A stretch of 64,000 bases of DNA from Thiomicrorhabdus sp. 6S3-12 (GTDB taxonomy: Bacteria > Pseudomonadota > Gammaproteobacteria > Thiomicrospirales > Thiomicrospiraceae), in contig NZ_JAGETW010000001.1 of the NCBI RefSeq assembly GCF_017571475.1, positions 248,001 through 312,000 on the forward strand, in the 5' to 3' direction. The translations under genes and the position numbers were made by a program. This document shows positions 45,054 through 55,833 of this stretch, one piece after another (position 1 is the stretch's first letter; each line of letters starts with the position of its first letter). Below the pieces are notes generated by a model that had not been told where the DNA came from, did no database searches, and was given only the letters and a program-made list of their open reading frames with translations.

Positions 45054-46889
45054 TTATTCCACCTTCTCGATCCACTCCTGTAAAGTTGTAAATTCTTGAT
45101 TTAATTGCTGCTCTTCGCGGTAACGCTGCCAAAGAGCCTCTGCATCACTGCGCATGCCGGCCATCCAATAAGCGCGAATCAGGTGTTCCATCACCACCTC
45201 ATCTTCATTAACGGCAAATGCTTTGCGCAGAAAATCCACCGCTTCAGCATATTCTTTAAGCTGATAATGAACCCAGCCCATACTGTCGAGAATGAAGTAA
45301 TTATCCGGATCAAGTTCCAACGCTCGGGTAATCAGCTTTTTCGCTTCGTCCAACTGGATATGATTCTCTGCATAATAATATCCCAAGCCGTTAAGTGCAT
45401 CGACATTGTCGGCATCCAATTCCAGCAGTCGCTGCATATTGGCGACATAACTGTCGTAGCGTTCGAGCTGAAAATACAGATTCCCCTGTTCCAGCAACGC
45501 ACGCTGATTGTCAGGCTCGACTTCCAGCAACTCCTGTAAGACGTCCACCGCCTGCGAGTACTGCTTTTCATAACGATAGAAAATGGCTTTGGCTAAAAGC
45601 ACTTTTTTCAGGCTGGCAACATTACTGGTATCGACACTGTCCAACGCTTCGAACGCTTTGGCAAGATCGCCCTGAGTAAAATAGATTTCCGCCTGATGCA
45701 ATAACGAATCGGTCAGATACGCCGGAGAATAAACCTTCTGAAAATATTCGAGCGCCTCGTCAAGCTGCTGCATATTTTGCAGTACGTACCCCATATAATA
45801 GGTAGCGATATCCTGATAAGCCGGCACCTGCAACAAGGTTTCCAGTAGCGCTTTGGCCTGCTGGTTCTGATTGTTTTCCAGTTTCAGCAAAGCCAGTGCA
45901 AAGCGTGCCGAGTGCTGCTGAGGATTTTTATCGATAATCGACTGATAGCGCTGTTCGGCCTGCTGCACCATACCCGCCTGGACTTCGAGACGCGCCAGCT
46001 TCTCCTGCAAGGAAATGTTTTCCGGGTCTTCATCGACATATTGGCTGAACTGAGCGACCCCTTCCTGATACTTCTCCATCTGCAGGTAGAGCTTGGCGAT
46101 CAAGTCATAGATACTGCCTTTCTGCTCCAAGCCATCAAAAGTCAACGCTTTCTGAAAGGCCTCCAGCGCTTTGGGGAGTTCCTGTCTTGCCATTAAAACC
46201 GTTCCAAGCCCCAATTGACTCGACCATTGATCAGGGTAACGCTCGGCGATCCGCTGCATAAATTCGGTCGAGGCATCCACATTGCCGATCATCGCCGAAC
46301 CCAGTCTTTGAGCCGCCGTCAGAATATCCTTATCCAGAGGATCCACCGACAGATCCGCATAGGTCTGCCATTGCTGCAGCGCGCTGTCGACATCGCCGCT
46401 GCGCAGGCTCAACACGAAACTGGCCCGCCAGACCACCGGCTCATCCGGCTCGATCGAACGCCATAAAGAGGCCGCTTGAGCAATATTTTCCGGTTGATAG
46501 GTTGCCATAGCGACCGCAAAGGCACGCCGGGCAAGCTCGGGTTCGCGGGTTTCGTCCGCGAGCTGATAATAGGTATCAAAAGCTTCTTTACCCAATCCGC
46601 GTTTAAGCTGCATCTCCGCCCGCAATAGCAAAAACATCTGCTCAGCCGTCAGAAGATGGTCGGCTATGACATTGTGTTTAACCTCATCCTCTTTGAGGAT
46701 TTCGTCCATCGCCTTCTCTTTACTCACTTCATCCATCGGGATCGACGGTGCCGCCTGAATAAACTGACTGCTGGAAGCACAGCCCTGCAACCCCATAAGA
46801 CCGGCACAAAGCATCAAAGCACTCGGAAAGCGTCCCAAAGCGAAAGGTTTCAACTTGAATGTCGGCAGAGCTGGCACACAAAACTTCAT
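45054..46889 (-). CDS. Tetratricopeptide repeat lipoprotein
   Basis: From the ATG at 46889 the protein has 611 residues and a lipoprotein signal with an unusually long n-region, ending LMGLQGC (lipid Cys near residue 37). The rest is a superhelix of some 12 or more TPR units: LARRAFAVAMATYQP, PKALEAFQKALTF, LDEALEYFQKVY, NGLGYYYAENHIQLDEAKKLITRALELDPDN. It matches the TPR protein usually divergent from hemA in gammaproteobacteria (for example beside hemA in Pseudomonas). Probably an outer-membrane or periplasmic scaffold; role not established. Starts further upstream would destroy the signal peptide. Confidence 0.85.
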   Translation of the reverse strand: MKFCVPALPTFKLKPFALGRFPSALMLCAGLMGLQGCASSSQFIQAAPSIPMDEVSKEKAMDEILKEDEVKHNVIADHLLTAEQMFLLLRAEMQLKRGLGKEAFDTYYQLADETREPELARRAFAVAMATYQPENIAQAASLWRSIEPDEPVVWRASFVLSLRSGDVDSALQQWQTYADLSVDPLDKDILTAAQRLGSAMIGNVDASTEFMQRIAERYPDQWSSQLGLGTVLMARQELPKALEAFQKALTFDGLEQKGSIYDLIAKLYLQMEKYQEGVAQFSQYVDEDPENISLQEKLARLEVQAGMVQQAEQRYQSIIDKNPQQHSARFALALLKLENNQNQQAKALLETLLQVPAYQDIATYYMGYVLQNMQQLDEALEYFQKVYSPAYLTDSLLHQAEIYFTQGDLAKAFEALDSVDTSNVASLKKVLLAKAIFYRYEKQYSQAVDVLQELLEVEPDNQRALLEQGNLYFQLERYDSYVANMQRLLELDADNVDALNGLGYYYAENHIQLDEAKKLITRALELDPDNYFILDSMGWVHYQLKEYAEAVDFLRKAFAVNEDEVVMEHLIRAYWMAGMRSDAEALWQRYREEQQLNQEFTTLQEWIEKVE

Positions 46890-47109
46890 AGTATTTTTTG
46901 ATTCCGGATAAAGTAGTAGACCCGTTACATGAAATGACGGCCACAAAGGTCTAAACGACTGTCATAATTAAGTAATTTTATAAATCTTTGACTTTTCGAC
47001 CCCGTACAAGGGCCTTCTTATAAAAACTTGCAATTGAGGGGATAATTTAGCAGAATTACGCCTCTTTAGTTGCATGTTCATGCGTTTTGATCAATGGTAA
47101 ACAGTTAAT

Positions 47110-48387
47110 ATGAAGCTTATTACACTCGGTGTCAATCACGAAACGGCTCCTGTCGATATCCGTGAAACAGTTTCGTTTACCCCTGAGCAGGCGAAAAGCG
47201 CCCTGCATGAACTCAAATCCAATTCGTTGGTGGCCGAGTGTATCATTTTATCGACCTGCAACCGAACCGAAATCTACTGCACACCAAAGAAAGACACCGA
47301 CGCCGACCTGATCAAAGAGTGGCTGCACCACTTCTTCGATCTGGAATCCAAAAGCATCAATCCGTTCCTGTACCAATACCAGAATATCGACGCCGTTAAA
47401 CACATTATGCGTGTCGCTTCCGGTCTGAATTCATTGGTTCTTGGCGAACCGCAAATCTTCGGACAGCTTAAAGACGCCTATAATCTGGCGCATAAAAATG
47501 ACAGCATCCATCAGTCGATGGACACGCTTTTCCAGCATATCTTCAAAACCGTCAAACAAGTGCGCACCGATACCGCAATCGGAACCAGCCCGGTTTCCGT
47601 CGCTTTCTCCGCCGTCTCGCTTTCCAAACAGTTTTTCGGTGACCTGAGCGAACAGACGGCCGTGCTGCTGGGCGCCGGCGAAACCATCGAACTGGTCGCC
47701 CGCCACCTGAAAGAAGCGAACATCGGCAAACTGATTATTGCCAACCGAACACTGGAACGGGCACACAGTCTGGCCGAAAGCGTTGCCGGTTACGGCATCC
47801 AACTGGACGAGCTGGACGACCACCTGCATGAAGCGGACATCGTGATCGGCTCGACCGGAAGTCCGCACGCCATCCTCAAACGAGATCAGGTCAAACAGGC
47901 GCTTAAAAAACGTAAGAACCGCCCGATGTTCATGGTTGATATCGCCGTTCCTCGCGACATTGAAGCCAGTACCGGCGAATTGGACAACGTCTATCTATAC
48001 ACCGTGGACGACCTTCAGGAAATTATCGAAAGCAACAAGCAATCGCGCCAGAGTGCAGCGGTTCAAGCCGAAGAGATCATTGACCTGCAGGCGGAAAACT
48101 TTATGGCGCAGCAAGACGCCATTGCACGCGTCAAACCGATTATCCGCGACTACCGCCGACAGGCGGAACAGATCAAACAGCACGCGCTTGAGCATGCCCT
48201 GCATCAGATTGAAGAAGGCGGCGACCCGCAAACCGTTATCAAACTGCTGGCCAACCAGCTGACCAACCGTCTGCTGCACACACCGACATCGCAACTGAAC
48301 CAGGCCGGAATCGAGGACAATCAAACCTTGATTGATTCGGCCCAGCAGCTACTGATCTGTCCGGACCTTCAAAACAACAAACACTAG
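47110..48387 (+). CDS. hemA: Glutamyl-tRNA reductase
   Basis: Reduces Glu-tRNA to glutamate-1-semialdehyde, the first step of the C5 haem route. The 425 residues contain LGVNHETAPVDIRE, the catalytic Cys50 in LSTCNRTEIYC, GLNSLVLGEPQIFGQLK near 108, the NADPH motif LLGAGETIELVA near 190, and MVDIAVPRDIE near 280. Divergent from the TPR gene and followed by prfA 73 bp later, a conserved order. Confidence 0.97.
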   Translation: MKLITLGVNHETAPVDIRETVSFTPEQAKSALHELKSNSLVAECIILSTCNRTEIYCTPKKDTDADLIKEWLHHFFDLESKSINPFLYQYQNIDAVKHIMRVASGLNSLVLGEPQIFGQLKDAYNLAHKNDSIHQSMDTLFQHIFKTVKQVRTDTAIGTSPVSVAFSAVSLSKQFFGDLSEQTAVLLGAGETIELVARHLKEANIGKLIIANRTLERAHSLAESVAGYGIQLDELDDHLHEADIVIGSTGSPHAILKRDQVKQALKKRKNRPMFMVDIAVPRDIEASTGELDNVYLYTVDDLQEIIESNKQSRQSAAVQAEEIIDLQAENFMAQQDAIARVKPIIRDYRRQAEQIKQHALEHALHQIEEGGDPQTVIKLLANQLTNRLLHTPTSQLNQAGIEDNQTLIDSAQQLLICPDLQNNKH

Positions 48388-48460
48388 CCTGCCGTAACCG
48401 GAACTGCGCTGCCGAGTCTTGCTGCGCAAGGCGCAACTGAATATTTAAGAGATTACTACC

Positions 48461-49549
48461 GTGAAAGAGTCGATTCGTCAAAAACTGGAAAACCTGGTTG
48501 AACGCCTTGAAGAACTGAACCACCTGATTTCCGACCCGGAGATCATCAGCGACCAGAAAAAGTTCACCGCCCTGACCCGCGAACATGCACAACTCACTCC
48601 GGTCGTTAAAACTTTCACCGCATACAACGCAGCCGAAGGTGACATCGAAGAGGCCAAAGAGATGCTTCAGTCCGGCGATGCCGATCTGGAGGAGATGGCC
48701 AAGGAAGAACTGCCTGATCTGAAAAACCAGCTGGAAGAGCTGGAGCTGGAGCTGCAGAAAATGCTGCTTCCCAAAGACCCGCGCGACGATTCGAACATCT
48801 TTTTGGAAATTCGTGCCGGAACCGGTGGCGACGAAGCGGCAATTTTCGCCGGCGATCTGTTTAAGATGTACTCGCGCTATGCCGAATCCATGAAATGGCA
48901 GGTAGAAGTCATCAACTCCAGTGAAGGCGAACATGGCGGCTACAAAGAGATCATCGCCCGCATCATCGGTGCCGGCGCCTATTCACGTCTGAAATTCGAA
49001 TCCGGCGCACACCGTGTGCAACGCGTTCCGGCCACCGAAACGCAGGGCCGCGTACATACCTCTGCTGCGACCGTAGTTATCATGGCCGAAGCCCCGGAAG
49101 TCGAGCAGGTTGAACTCAACCCAGCCGATCTCAAAGTTGATACTTTCCGCGCTTCCGGTGCCGGTGGACAGCACGTCAATAAAACCGATTCGGCCATCCG
49201 TATCACCCACCTCCCGACCGGAACCGTGGTCGAGTGTCAGGACGAACGTTCGCAGCATAAAAACCGCGCCCGCGCCATGTCGCTTCTGGCCGCTCGAATT
49301 ATGGATGCCAAACAGCAGGCGCACGATGCGGAAATTGCCCAGGAACGTAAGAGTCTGGTCGGAACCGGCGATCGTTCGGACCGTATCCGAACCTATAACT
49401 ATCCGCAGGGAAGGGTAACCGACCACCGCATCAACCTGACGCTGTACAAGCTGGACGAAGTGATGAACGGCGGACTCAATCATGTTATCGACCCTCTGAT
49501 TCAGGAACACCAGGCAGAACTGCTGGCGAGCCTGAACTCCGACACCTGA
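48461..49549 (+). CDS. prfA: Peptide chain release factor 1
   Basis: Recognises UAA and UAG and releases nascent chains. The 362 residues start at a GTG (48461). The GGQ catalytic loop is in [18 protein letters not shown] near residue 231, and the domain-2 region with the decoding tripeptide lies in [14 protein letters not shown]. The Gln of GGQ is methylated by PrmC, encoded 14 bp downstream. Confidence 0.97.
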   Translation: MKESIRQKLENLVERLEELNHLISDPEIISDQKKFTALTREHAQLTPVVKTFTAYNAAEGDIEEAKEMLQSGDADLEEMAKEELPDLKNQLEELELELQKMLLPKDPRDDSNIFLEIRAGTGGDEAAIFAGDLFKMYSRYAESMKWQVEVINSSEGEHGGYKEIIARIIGAGAYSRLKFESGAHRVQRVPATETQGRVHTSAATVVIMAEAPEVEQVELNPADLKVDTFRASGAGGQHVNKTDSAIRITHLPTGTVVECQDERSQHKNRARAMSLLAARIMDAKQQAHDAEIAQERKSLVGTGDRSDRIRTYNYPQGRVTDHRINLTLYKLDEVMNGGLNHVIDPLIQEHQAELLASLNSDT

Positions 49550-49563
49550 TTGCAGGTTTAAAG

Positions 49564-50451
49564 ATGCCTTCCGCTTACACCATTCAACGGGCTCTGCTCG
49601 ATGCGAGCGGGAAACTAGCCGCCTGCAATTTTATCGACAACCCGAAACTGGAGGCGGAGATCCTTCTGGGTCATGTGCTTGGGTGCACTCGCAGCTACTT
49701 CTATACCTGGCCGGAAAAACCGCTTTCGACGGCGGAAACCGAGCAATTTCAAACTCTGTACAATCTACGCCTCACTGGTCAGCCGATCGCTCATATAATC
49801 GGCAATAGAGAGTTCTGGGGCTTGGAACTCAAAGTGACCGCCGACACGCTTATCCCTCGTCCGGACACCGAGACACTGATCGAAACCGCACTCGAACTGC
49901 TGCCCGCAACCCCGCAAGCGAAAATTCTGGATCTCGGCACCGGAAGCGGAGCCATCGCACTGGCCCTGAAAAGCGAACTGCCGCAGGCCGAGGTCAGCGC
50001 CATCGACTTCTCTCCGGCGGCCCTCGAGGTCGCCAAGGAAAACGCCAAACGCCTGAATTTACCGGTAACCTTTATGCAGGGAAGCTGGTGTCAACCGCTT
50101 GCGGCCGAACAGCGCTTTAACCTGATCGCCAGCAACCCGCCTTATATTGAAGAGCAGGACCCACATTTGCAGCAGGGAGATGTCCGCTTCGAGCCGCTTA
50201 GCGCGCTGACCTCGGGCCGAGACGGACTCAACGACATCCGCCTGATAGCCGAACAGGCGCAGGCGCACCTGCAGGATAACGGCTGGCTGATTGTGGAACA
50301 CGGTTACAATCAGGCACAGGCGGTGCAAGAGATCCTGCAACAAAACGGCTATCAACAGATACAGAGCCGCTGCGATTACGGCGGCAATCAACGGATTACC
50401 TTCGGACAAAAAACCGAACGCAAGAGAGAGGTAAGCGATGAACACGAATAA
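49564..50451 (+). CDS. prmC: Release factor glutamine methyltransferase
   Basis: SAM-dependent N5-methylation of the GGQ glutamine in release factors. The 295 residues have the helical N-domain, then GREFWGLELKV-type linker (NREFWGLELKVTADTLIPRPDTE), SAM motif LDLGTGSGAIALAL near 120 and the catalytic NPPYIEEQD near 190. It overlaps moeB by 14 bp, and the hemA-prfA-prmC-moeB order is conserved. Confidence 0.96.
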   Translation: MPSAYTIQRALLDASGKLAACNFIDNPKLEAEILLGHVLGCTRSYFYTWPEKPLSTAETEQFQTLYNLRLTGQPIAHIIGNREFWGLELKVTADTLIPRPDTETLIETALELLPATPQAKILDLGTGSGAIALALKSELPQAEVSAIDFSPAALEVAKENAKRLNLPVTFMQGSWCQPLAAEQRFNLIASNPPYIEEQDPHLQQGDVRFEPLSALTSGRDGLNDIRLIAEQAQAHLQDNGWLIVEHGYNQAQAVQEILQQNGYQQIQSRCDYGGNQRITFGQKTERKREVSDEHE

Positions 50452-51199
50452 AACGGAACTGAACGATCAGGAACTCTCCCGCTACAGCCGGCAGATACTG
50501 ATGCCGGAAATCGACTATGCCGGCCAACTGACTCTGGCGCAATCGCATGCGGTTATCTTCGGATTGGGCGGACTCGGTTCGCCGGCCTCGCTGTATCTGG
50601 CAGCAGCCGGGATCGGGAAATTAACCCTTGTCGACTTCGACGAAGTCGACGACTCGAACTTACAACGTCAGATCGTTCACAGGGAAGCCAATATCGGGCA
50701 AGCCAAGGTCGTATCGGCGAAAAGCAACCTGGCTCAACTGAACCGACACATCGAGATCGAAACCATTGCCCGGCACATGGACGAAAATGAGGTAAGCGAA
50801 CTGGTTCGTCAGGCGGACGTGATTCTCGACTGTACCGACAATTTCGCATCGCGCTTCGCGCTCAATCGAGCCTGTTATGCCGCGAAAAAACCGTTGATTT
50901 CCGGTGCCGCTATCCGCTGGGAAGGTCAGCTGAGCACCTACGATTTCCGCAATGACGACTCTCCATGCTATCAGTGCCTCTATCCAGAAGATAACGGCCA
51001 GGAATTGACCTGCAGTCAGAACGGCGTCCTGTCTCCTGTCGTCGGAATGGTTGGTTCGATGCAGGCGATTGAAGCGATCAAAGCGCTACTGAAATTGCCG
51101 ACCTTAACCGGAAAGCTGATGATTATTGATGCCTACAGCATGATGATCCGCACCCTGAATCTGAAAAAAGATCCAGGCTGCAAGTACTGCGCCGGCTAA
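50438..51199 (+). CDS. moeB: MoeB/ThiF-type sulfur-carrier adenylyltransferase
   Basis: E1-like enzyme that adenylates the C-terminal Gly-Gly of a sulfur-carrier protein (MoaD or ThiS). The 253 residues have RYSRQILMPEIDYAGQ, the ATP motif GLGGLGSPASLYLAAAGIG near 42-60, LVDFDEVDDSNLQRQ, and both zinc CxxC pairs (CYQCLYP near 180 and CKYC at the C-terminus). Position after prmC favours moeB; ThiF or HesA specificity cannot be excluded. It ends 4 bp from the convergent motB-type gene. Confidence 0.88.
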   Translation: MNTNKTELNDQELSRYSRQILMPEIDYAGQLTLAQSHAVIFGLGGLGSPASLYLAAAGIGKLTLVDFDEVDDSNLQRQIVHREANIGQAKVVSAKSNLAQLNRHIEIETIARHMDENEVSELVRQADVILDCTDNFASRFALNRACYAAKKPLISGAAIRWEGQLSTYDFRNDDSPCYQCLYPEDNGQELTCSQNGVLSPVVGMVGSMQAIEAIKALLKLPTLTGKLMIIDAYSMMIRTLNLKKDPGCKYCAG

Positions 51200-51203
51200 G
51201 AGA

Positions 51204-51962
51204 TTACTGGCGCCCTGCTTTAAAGGCGTTACCCTGCGGCGGCTGATAAGGATTGACCGTCGGCTCTTCCTTAGGCGTGGTCTTATCAACATAGATTACC
51301 ACGCGGCGGTTCAGTGAACGTCCGTAGGCCGTATCATTACCGGCCACCGGATCGTTATCCCCTTTACCGGCAATTGTCACCAAGGCGGGATCCACCCCCA
51401 TATAGATAAATGTTCGCGCTACGGTCGCAGCGCGTGCCGCGGACAACTCCCAGTTGGACGGAAACAGAATACTGCTGATCGGAATATTATCGGTAAAACC
51501 GGTAATCGTAATGTCCTGCTCACGCGATCCCAAGGTTTCGCCGAGCTTCTCCAACTCTTCACGTGTATTGTCACTGATCGTCGCCCGTCCGCTTTCGAAA
51601 AAGCTATCCGAACGCAGGGTAATCTTGGTGTATTCCGGCGTATCCTCGATATCGACATCTTTCGGATTAATATTGTCCAGCGCCTTTTCCACTTCCTCTC
51701 TTGAGACAGGAGGCTTCATCTCCAGATTAATCAGCGATTCCTGCGGCGGAAGCAGCTTCTGATCGTCGACCTCGGCACCGATCGGCGGCTCTCCCATCAT
51801 ACTGTTGACAAACGATTGACGGTCTTTCGGATCCACAACGGAAATCAGCCACAGTACCAGAAAGAAAACCATCAGAACGGTCATCAGATCCGCCAGGGCG
51901 ATTTTCCAGGAACCACCATGCGCCCCGCCTTCGTCATGATCACGGCGACGCGACATATTCAC
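51204..51962 (-). CDS. motB: Flagellar motor stator protein MotB
   Basis: Stator B subunit of 252 residues. A charged N-terminus (MNMSRRRDHDEGGAHGG) precedes one membrane segment, IALADLMTVLMVFFLVLWLI, whose Asp near residue 25 is the ion-binding residue. A plug/linker follows, then an OmpA/MotB peptidoglycan-binding domain (ITGFTDNIPIS, NWELSAARAATVARTFI, GKGDNDPVAGN, NRRVVIYVD). The gene follows motA by 33 bp. Other OmpA-type proteins lack the paired MotA, so the call is firm. No other flagellar genes are in the window. Confidence 0.93.
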   Translation of the reverse strand: MNMSRRRDHDEGGAHGGSWKIALADLMTVLMVFFLVLWLISVVDPKDRQSFVNSMMGEPPIGAEVDDQKLLPPQESLINLEMKPPVSREEVEKALDNINPKDVDIEDTPEYTKITLRSDSFFESGRATISDNTREELEKLGETLGSREQDITITGFTDNIPISSILFPSNWELSAARAATVARTFIYMGVDPALVTIAGKGDNDPVAGNDTAYGRSLNRRVVIYVDKTTPKEEPTVNPYQPPQGNAFKAGRQ

Positions 51963-51995
51963 ATCCTCGGCAAGGGCTTACGCAAAACATCGGGG

Positions 51996-52838
51996 TTATT
52001 CTTCCTCTTCTCTCGGAATGGCGAATTCAGGCGGCACAATTTGCCGTCCGATCTCGATAGCCAGGTTCGGCGAAACACCGTTCGAATAGGCTTCCAGGAA
52101 AGCAGCCGCCATTTCAAACAGCGTACGGTCCTGACGGATCATGACCTCAACCGCATGCACAAAAGGCGCGACAACTGCAAAAGCGAAAAAGACACCGGTC
52201 AGGGTTCCGACCAGCGCGGCACCGATTGCCGTCCCGATCTTGGCTACATCCATATCGCCGCCCAGCAGCTCCATGGTCAGAATAACCCCCATGACCGCCG
52301 CGACGATCCCGAAACCGGGCAACCAGTCGGCGACCTTTCCGGCCGCCTTAGGCACTTCCATCATCGACTGTGAAATCGAGTAGATCTGATTCTCCATATG
52401 CGCGCCGAAACTCTGCGTCGCAGGCGGGTTGAGCATCAGGTAATTGAAATTATCAATAATGAATTTCTTAAGATCGGGGTGCTTGAGCACTCGCGGATAT
52501 TCGGCGAAGATCGGACTGTCGTCAGGGTTCATAATATGCTTTTCGACGGCCAGCACACCCGAGCTGCGCGACAGACGGGCAAGATCTTCCAACAGACCCA
52601 GAGTTTCACGATACAGCTGTTTGGTGACTCTTTCTCCGGAAAAATAACGTCCTATGAAAAACAGCGTCCGCGCCCACACGTAGACGGGAGTCGACGCAAG
52701 AAACGCGCCCAGCGAGATACCGAGAATAACCAGCAGCTCGGACGGGTGCCATAAAGCTGACAAACTCCCGCCCATCAAGATAAAGCCGCCGAAAAAGCTC
52801 AACGCGATAACTAAAATTCCAAAAGGTTTTGCGAACAT
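51996..52838 (-). CDS. motA: Flagellar motor stator protein MotA
   Basis: Stator A subunit of 280 residues with four membrane segments (about 5-25, 34-52, 170-190, 205-228). The conserved prolines sit in KAAGKVADWLPGFGIVAAVMG (near 175), and the cytoplasmic loop carries LARLSRSSGVLAVEKHI with the Arg/Glu torque surface. The C-terminus is acidic (PREEEE). The motA-motB order supports a flagellar stator pair. Confidence 0.93.
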   Translation of the reverse strand: MFAKPFGILVIALSFFGGFILMGGSLSALWHPSELLVILGISLGAFLASTPVYVWARTLFFIGRYFSGERVTKQLYRETLGLLEDLARLSRSSGVLAVEKHIMNPDDSPIFAEYPRVLKHPDLKKFIIDNFNYLMLNPPATQSFGAHMENQIYSISQSMMEVPKAAGKVADWLPGFGIVAAVMGVILTMELLGGDMDVAKIGTAIGAALVGTLTGVFFAFAVVAPFVHAVEVMIRQDRTLFEMAAAFLEAYSNGVSPNLAIEIGRQIVPPEFAIPREEEE

Positions 52839-53106
52839 AAAATAACCTTACTAGCCTGTCTGAGCGCGCCATCCAGCACATACCTCAAACCTGACTCGAC
52901 AAATTCTGATTCATTTACGAAATCCAATGATTAAGCAAATCTAAAACTACTCTTCTAAAGGTTAGCATCTGATTTAGCTTACCGAGAATAGTCTAAGCAA
53001 ATGTCGTACCATTAGCCATTCACTCTATTTCGAAGGGCTTCATCTTATTGTCTCGACGGCCAATTCCTCTTGTTCGCTATCAACTTCCCAGAAAATTAAA
53101 ACTCTT

Positions 53107-55335
53107 TTACTCGGCTGCCTCGATGGAATAAACCTTTTTCAAAGTTCTCGGCAAGACAATACCGCGTTTCGCCCGGCCACCCAGCGCCTCCTGCAGCGCT
53201 GTCGGCCCGAACTGTTTCTCGTATTTTTCAGTTTTGAGGTTCAGTTTTTCTCCGTCATTAAAGGCAAATACCGCATTCACTTTCTCGCCTTTAGGCAGTT
53301 GAATCAGTTTGTTGCCCTTTCCTTTTGCCAGTTCGGGCAACTCTTCCAGCGAGAACACCAACATCCGCGGCTCGGAGGTAACAACGGCAATAAACGCTTT
53401 ATCTTTCACAGCGGCAGGTGTCAAAACTTCCGCACCCTTCGGCAGGGTAATCACGCCCTTTCCGGACTTATTTTTCGAATACAGATTTTCGAACTCGGTA
53501 ATAAACCCGTAACCGGCGCTGCTGGCCAGAATAAATTTGTCTTTCGGATTCGCCAATAGAACCTGAGTAAACTGGCTCTCTGCCGGTGGACTCAAACGAC
53601 CGGTCAACGGCTCCCCGTGCGATCGCGCCGAAGGCAGGCTGTGCGCCGCCAAAGAATAACTACGCCCGGTAGAATCCAGGAAAACCGCCATCTGACGACT
53701 CTGTCCCGCAGCCTGACCTCTGAACGCATCCCCGGATTTATATCCCAGACTTTCACCATCAATATCATGCCCCTTGGCCGCACGAACCCAGCCGTTTTCC
53801 GAAAGCACAACCGTAACCGCTTCGGACGGTAAGAGATCTTGTTCGCTCATCGCCTGAGCCCCTTTGGCTTCGACCACCGGTGAATTTCGTTCGTCACCGT
53901 ACTCCTCGGCATCCGCAAGCAATTCTTTTTTCACCAGCGTCTTCAAGCGCGCGGCCGAATTAAGAATTTTCTCCAGTTTGTCACGCTCGGCAGCCAGCTC
54001 TTCCTGTTCGGCTTTGATTTTCATCTCTTCCAGACGAGCCAGGTGGCGCAATTTCAATTCCAGAACCGCTTCAGCCTGAATATCGGTCAAACCGAAACGC
54101 TCCATCAGAACCGGCTTCGGCTTTTCTTCTTCACGGATAATCCGGATCACTTCATCGATATTCAAAAAGGCGATCAGCATCCCTTCCAGAATATGCAGAC
54201 GTGCCAAAACCTTATCCAGACGGTATTGCAAACGGCGACGCACGGTCTCTTTGCGGTACACCAGCCATTCATTCAGAATCAATGCAAGATTCTTGACCTG
54301 CGGCCGGCCGTCGAGACCGATCACATTGAAATTTCCGCGGTAGCTTTTTTCCAGGTCGGTAGTGGCAAACAGATGCAGCATCGCCGCCTCGACATCCACG
54401 CGTTTGGAGCGCATTTCCACCACCAGACGCACCGGATTCTCGTGATCGGATTCATCGCGCAGATCGACCACCATCGGCAATTTTTTGGCGCGCATCTGAC
54501 TGGCAATCTGCTCCAGCACCTTGGCACCGGAAACCTGATACGGCAAAGCCTCAATAACCACATTGACACCGTCTTCCACCGAGTAGACCGCACGTTGCTT
54601 AATGGAACCGTTACCGGTTTCATACAACTTCGCCAGTTCTTCTTCGGTACTGATAATCTGCGCTTTATTCGGGTAGTCCGGAGCCGGAAGAAACTCCATC
54701 AATTCACGCGAAGTGGTTTTCGGGTTATCCAGCAGATGAACGCATGCGTTGGCGATTTCACGCAAGTTGTGCGGCGGAATATCGGTCGCCATACCGACAG
54801 CAATCCCCGAGGTTCCGTTCAGCAGAACATGCGGCACACGAGCTGGGAGTACTTGCGGCTCATCCATGGTACCGTCGAAATTCGGCGTCCAGTCAACCGT
54901 ACCCTGGCCAATCTCTTGCAACAGGAGCTGACTGAATTTCGATAGACGCGCCTCGGTATAACGCATAGCGGCAAAAGATTTCGGGTCATCAAGCGACCCC
55001 CAGTTTCCCTGACCGTCGACCAGAGGGTAGCGATAGGAGAAGTTCTGTGCCATCAGAACCATCGCTTCGTAGCAGGCCGAGTCGCCGTGCGGGTGGAACT
55101 TACCAAGCACGTCACCGACGGTTCTGGCTGATTTCTTGAATTTTGCTGTCGCTTTCAAGCCGAGCTCTGACATTGCATACAAAATGCGACGCTGAACCGG
55201 TTTCAGGCCATCACCGATATGCGGTAAAGCGCGATCGAGAATGACATACATTGCATAATCCAGATAGGCCTGTTCGGCAAATTCCGCAACGCTGCGCTGT
55301 TCGATTCCATCGTAATTCATTGTGGTCTGATCCAC
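53107..55335 (-). CDS. parC: DNA topoisomerase IV subunit A
   Basis: Type IIA topoisomerase subunit that decatenates daughter chromosomes. The 742 residues include [18 protein letters not shown] with Ser86 and Glu90 at the classical quinolone positions (both wild type), the catalytic Tyr126 in [10 protein letters not shown], the central coiled coil ([21 protein letters not shown] near 430-450) and the C-terminal beta-pinwheel with [14 protein letters not shown]. Length fits ParC rather than GyrA. parE is not in the window. Confidence 0.95.
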   Translation of the reverse strand: MDQTTMNYDGIEQRSVAEFAEQAYLDYAMYVILDRALPHIGDGLKPVQRRILYAMSELGLKATAKFKKSARTVGDVLGKFHPHGDSACYEAMVLMAQNFSYRYPLVDGQGNWGSLDDPKSFAAMRYTEARLSKFSQLLLQEIGQGTVDWTPNFDGTMDEPQVLPARVPHVLLNGTSGIAVGMATDIPPHNLREIANACVHLLDNPKTTSRELMEFLPAPDYPNKAQIISTEEELAKLYETGNGSIKQRAVYSVEDGVNVVIEALPYQVSGAKVLEQIASQMRAKKLPMVVDLRDESDHENPVRLVVEMRSKRVDVEAAMLHLFATTDLEKSYRGNFNVIGLDGRPQVKNLALILNEWLVYRKETVRRRLQYRLDKVLARLHILEGMLIAFLNIDEVIRIIREEEKPKPVLMERFGLTDIQAEAVLELKLRHLARLEEMKIKAEQEELAAERDKLEKILNSAARLKTLVKKELLADAEEYGDERNSPVVEAKGAQAMSEQDLLPSEAVTVVLSENGWVRAAKGHDIDGESLGYKSGDAFRGQAAGQSRQMAVFLDSTGRSYSLAAHSLPSARSHGEPLTGRLSPPAESQFTQVLLANPKDKFILASSAGYGFITEFENLYSKNKSGKGVITLPKGAEVLTPAAVKDKAFIAVVTSEPRMLVFSLEELPELAKGKGNKLIQLPKGEKVNAVFAFNDGEKLNLKTEKYEKQFGPTALQEALGGRAKRGIVLPRTLKKVYSIEAAE

Positions 55336-55378
55336 CCGCTAACTCCTTGGATTCAAAAAAGTTAATTTCCGCTAAAAA

Positions 55379-55666
55379 CTATTTCTGCGCCATTTTACCA
55401 ACTGCGCAGGAAACAAACGACTTTGCCTTTGCACCCAATGCTTTGGTCCCCTCGACAGTACCGCTTTCCGGATACCCCATACTCAACAGCGCCTCCCTGG
55501 CCTGCTGTAGAACAGTATCATTCTCCTCAGCCGTTTCAAGGGTTACAATCCCTTCTTCAATCGCCACTTCAACCGACAAAACGCCCTCTATCGCCTGAAG
55601 CTTGTTACTGATTGAAGCGGCACAGCCACCGCACTTTATATTCTCGACATCCAACTGATAACGCAT
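55379..55666 (-). CDS. Small HMA-domain (CopZ-like) metal-binding protein
   Basis: A 95-residue protein. Residues 1-70 are a heavy-metal-associated fold: VENIKCGGCAASISNKL carries the CxxC metal site (Cys12, Cys15), followed by VLSVEVAIEEGIVTLE and a second helix. The site reads KCGGC instead of the more usual GMTCxxC. About 25 extra C-terminal residues end FVSCAVGKMAQK with a third Cys. It could chaperone copper or another soft metal. It lies 43 bp upstream of parC on the same strand, probably by chance. Confidence 0.85.
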   Translation of the reverse strand: MRYQLDVENIKCGGCAASISNKLQAIEGVLSVEVAIEEGIVTLETAEENDTVLQQAREALLSMGYPESGTVEGTKALGAKAKSFVSCAVGKMAQK

Positions 55667-55833
55667 CCAATTTCTCCCATTAAACTCTAAGGGATTCCTA
55701 GCTTAGCACAGACTCCCGAAAGAACACGCCCTCATAGTGCAAATCCTCCTATCAATCGATAGCGACTCCGTTAAAATAGCCCTAAAAGTTAGTCAACCTT
55801 TATGCTCACTACCCACAAATCAAGCGAAGTGCC

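Noticed and set aside
54043-54945. 300-codon frame antisense to parC
   Set aside because: Antisense shadow of a conserved gene; composition rich in His, Gln, Phe and no domain.
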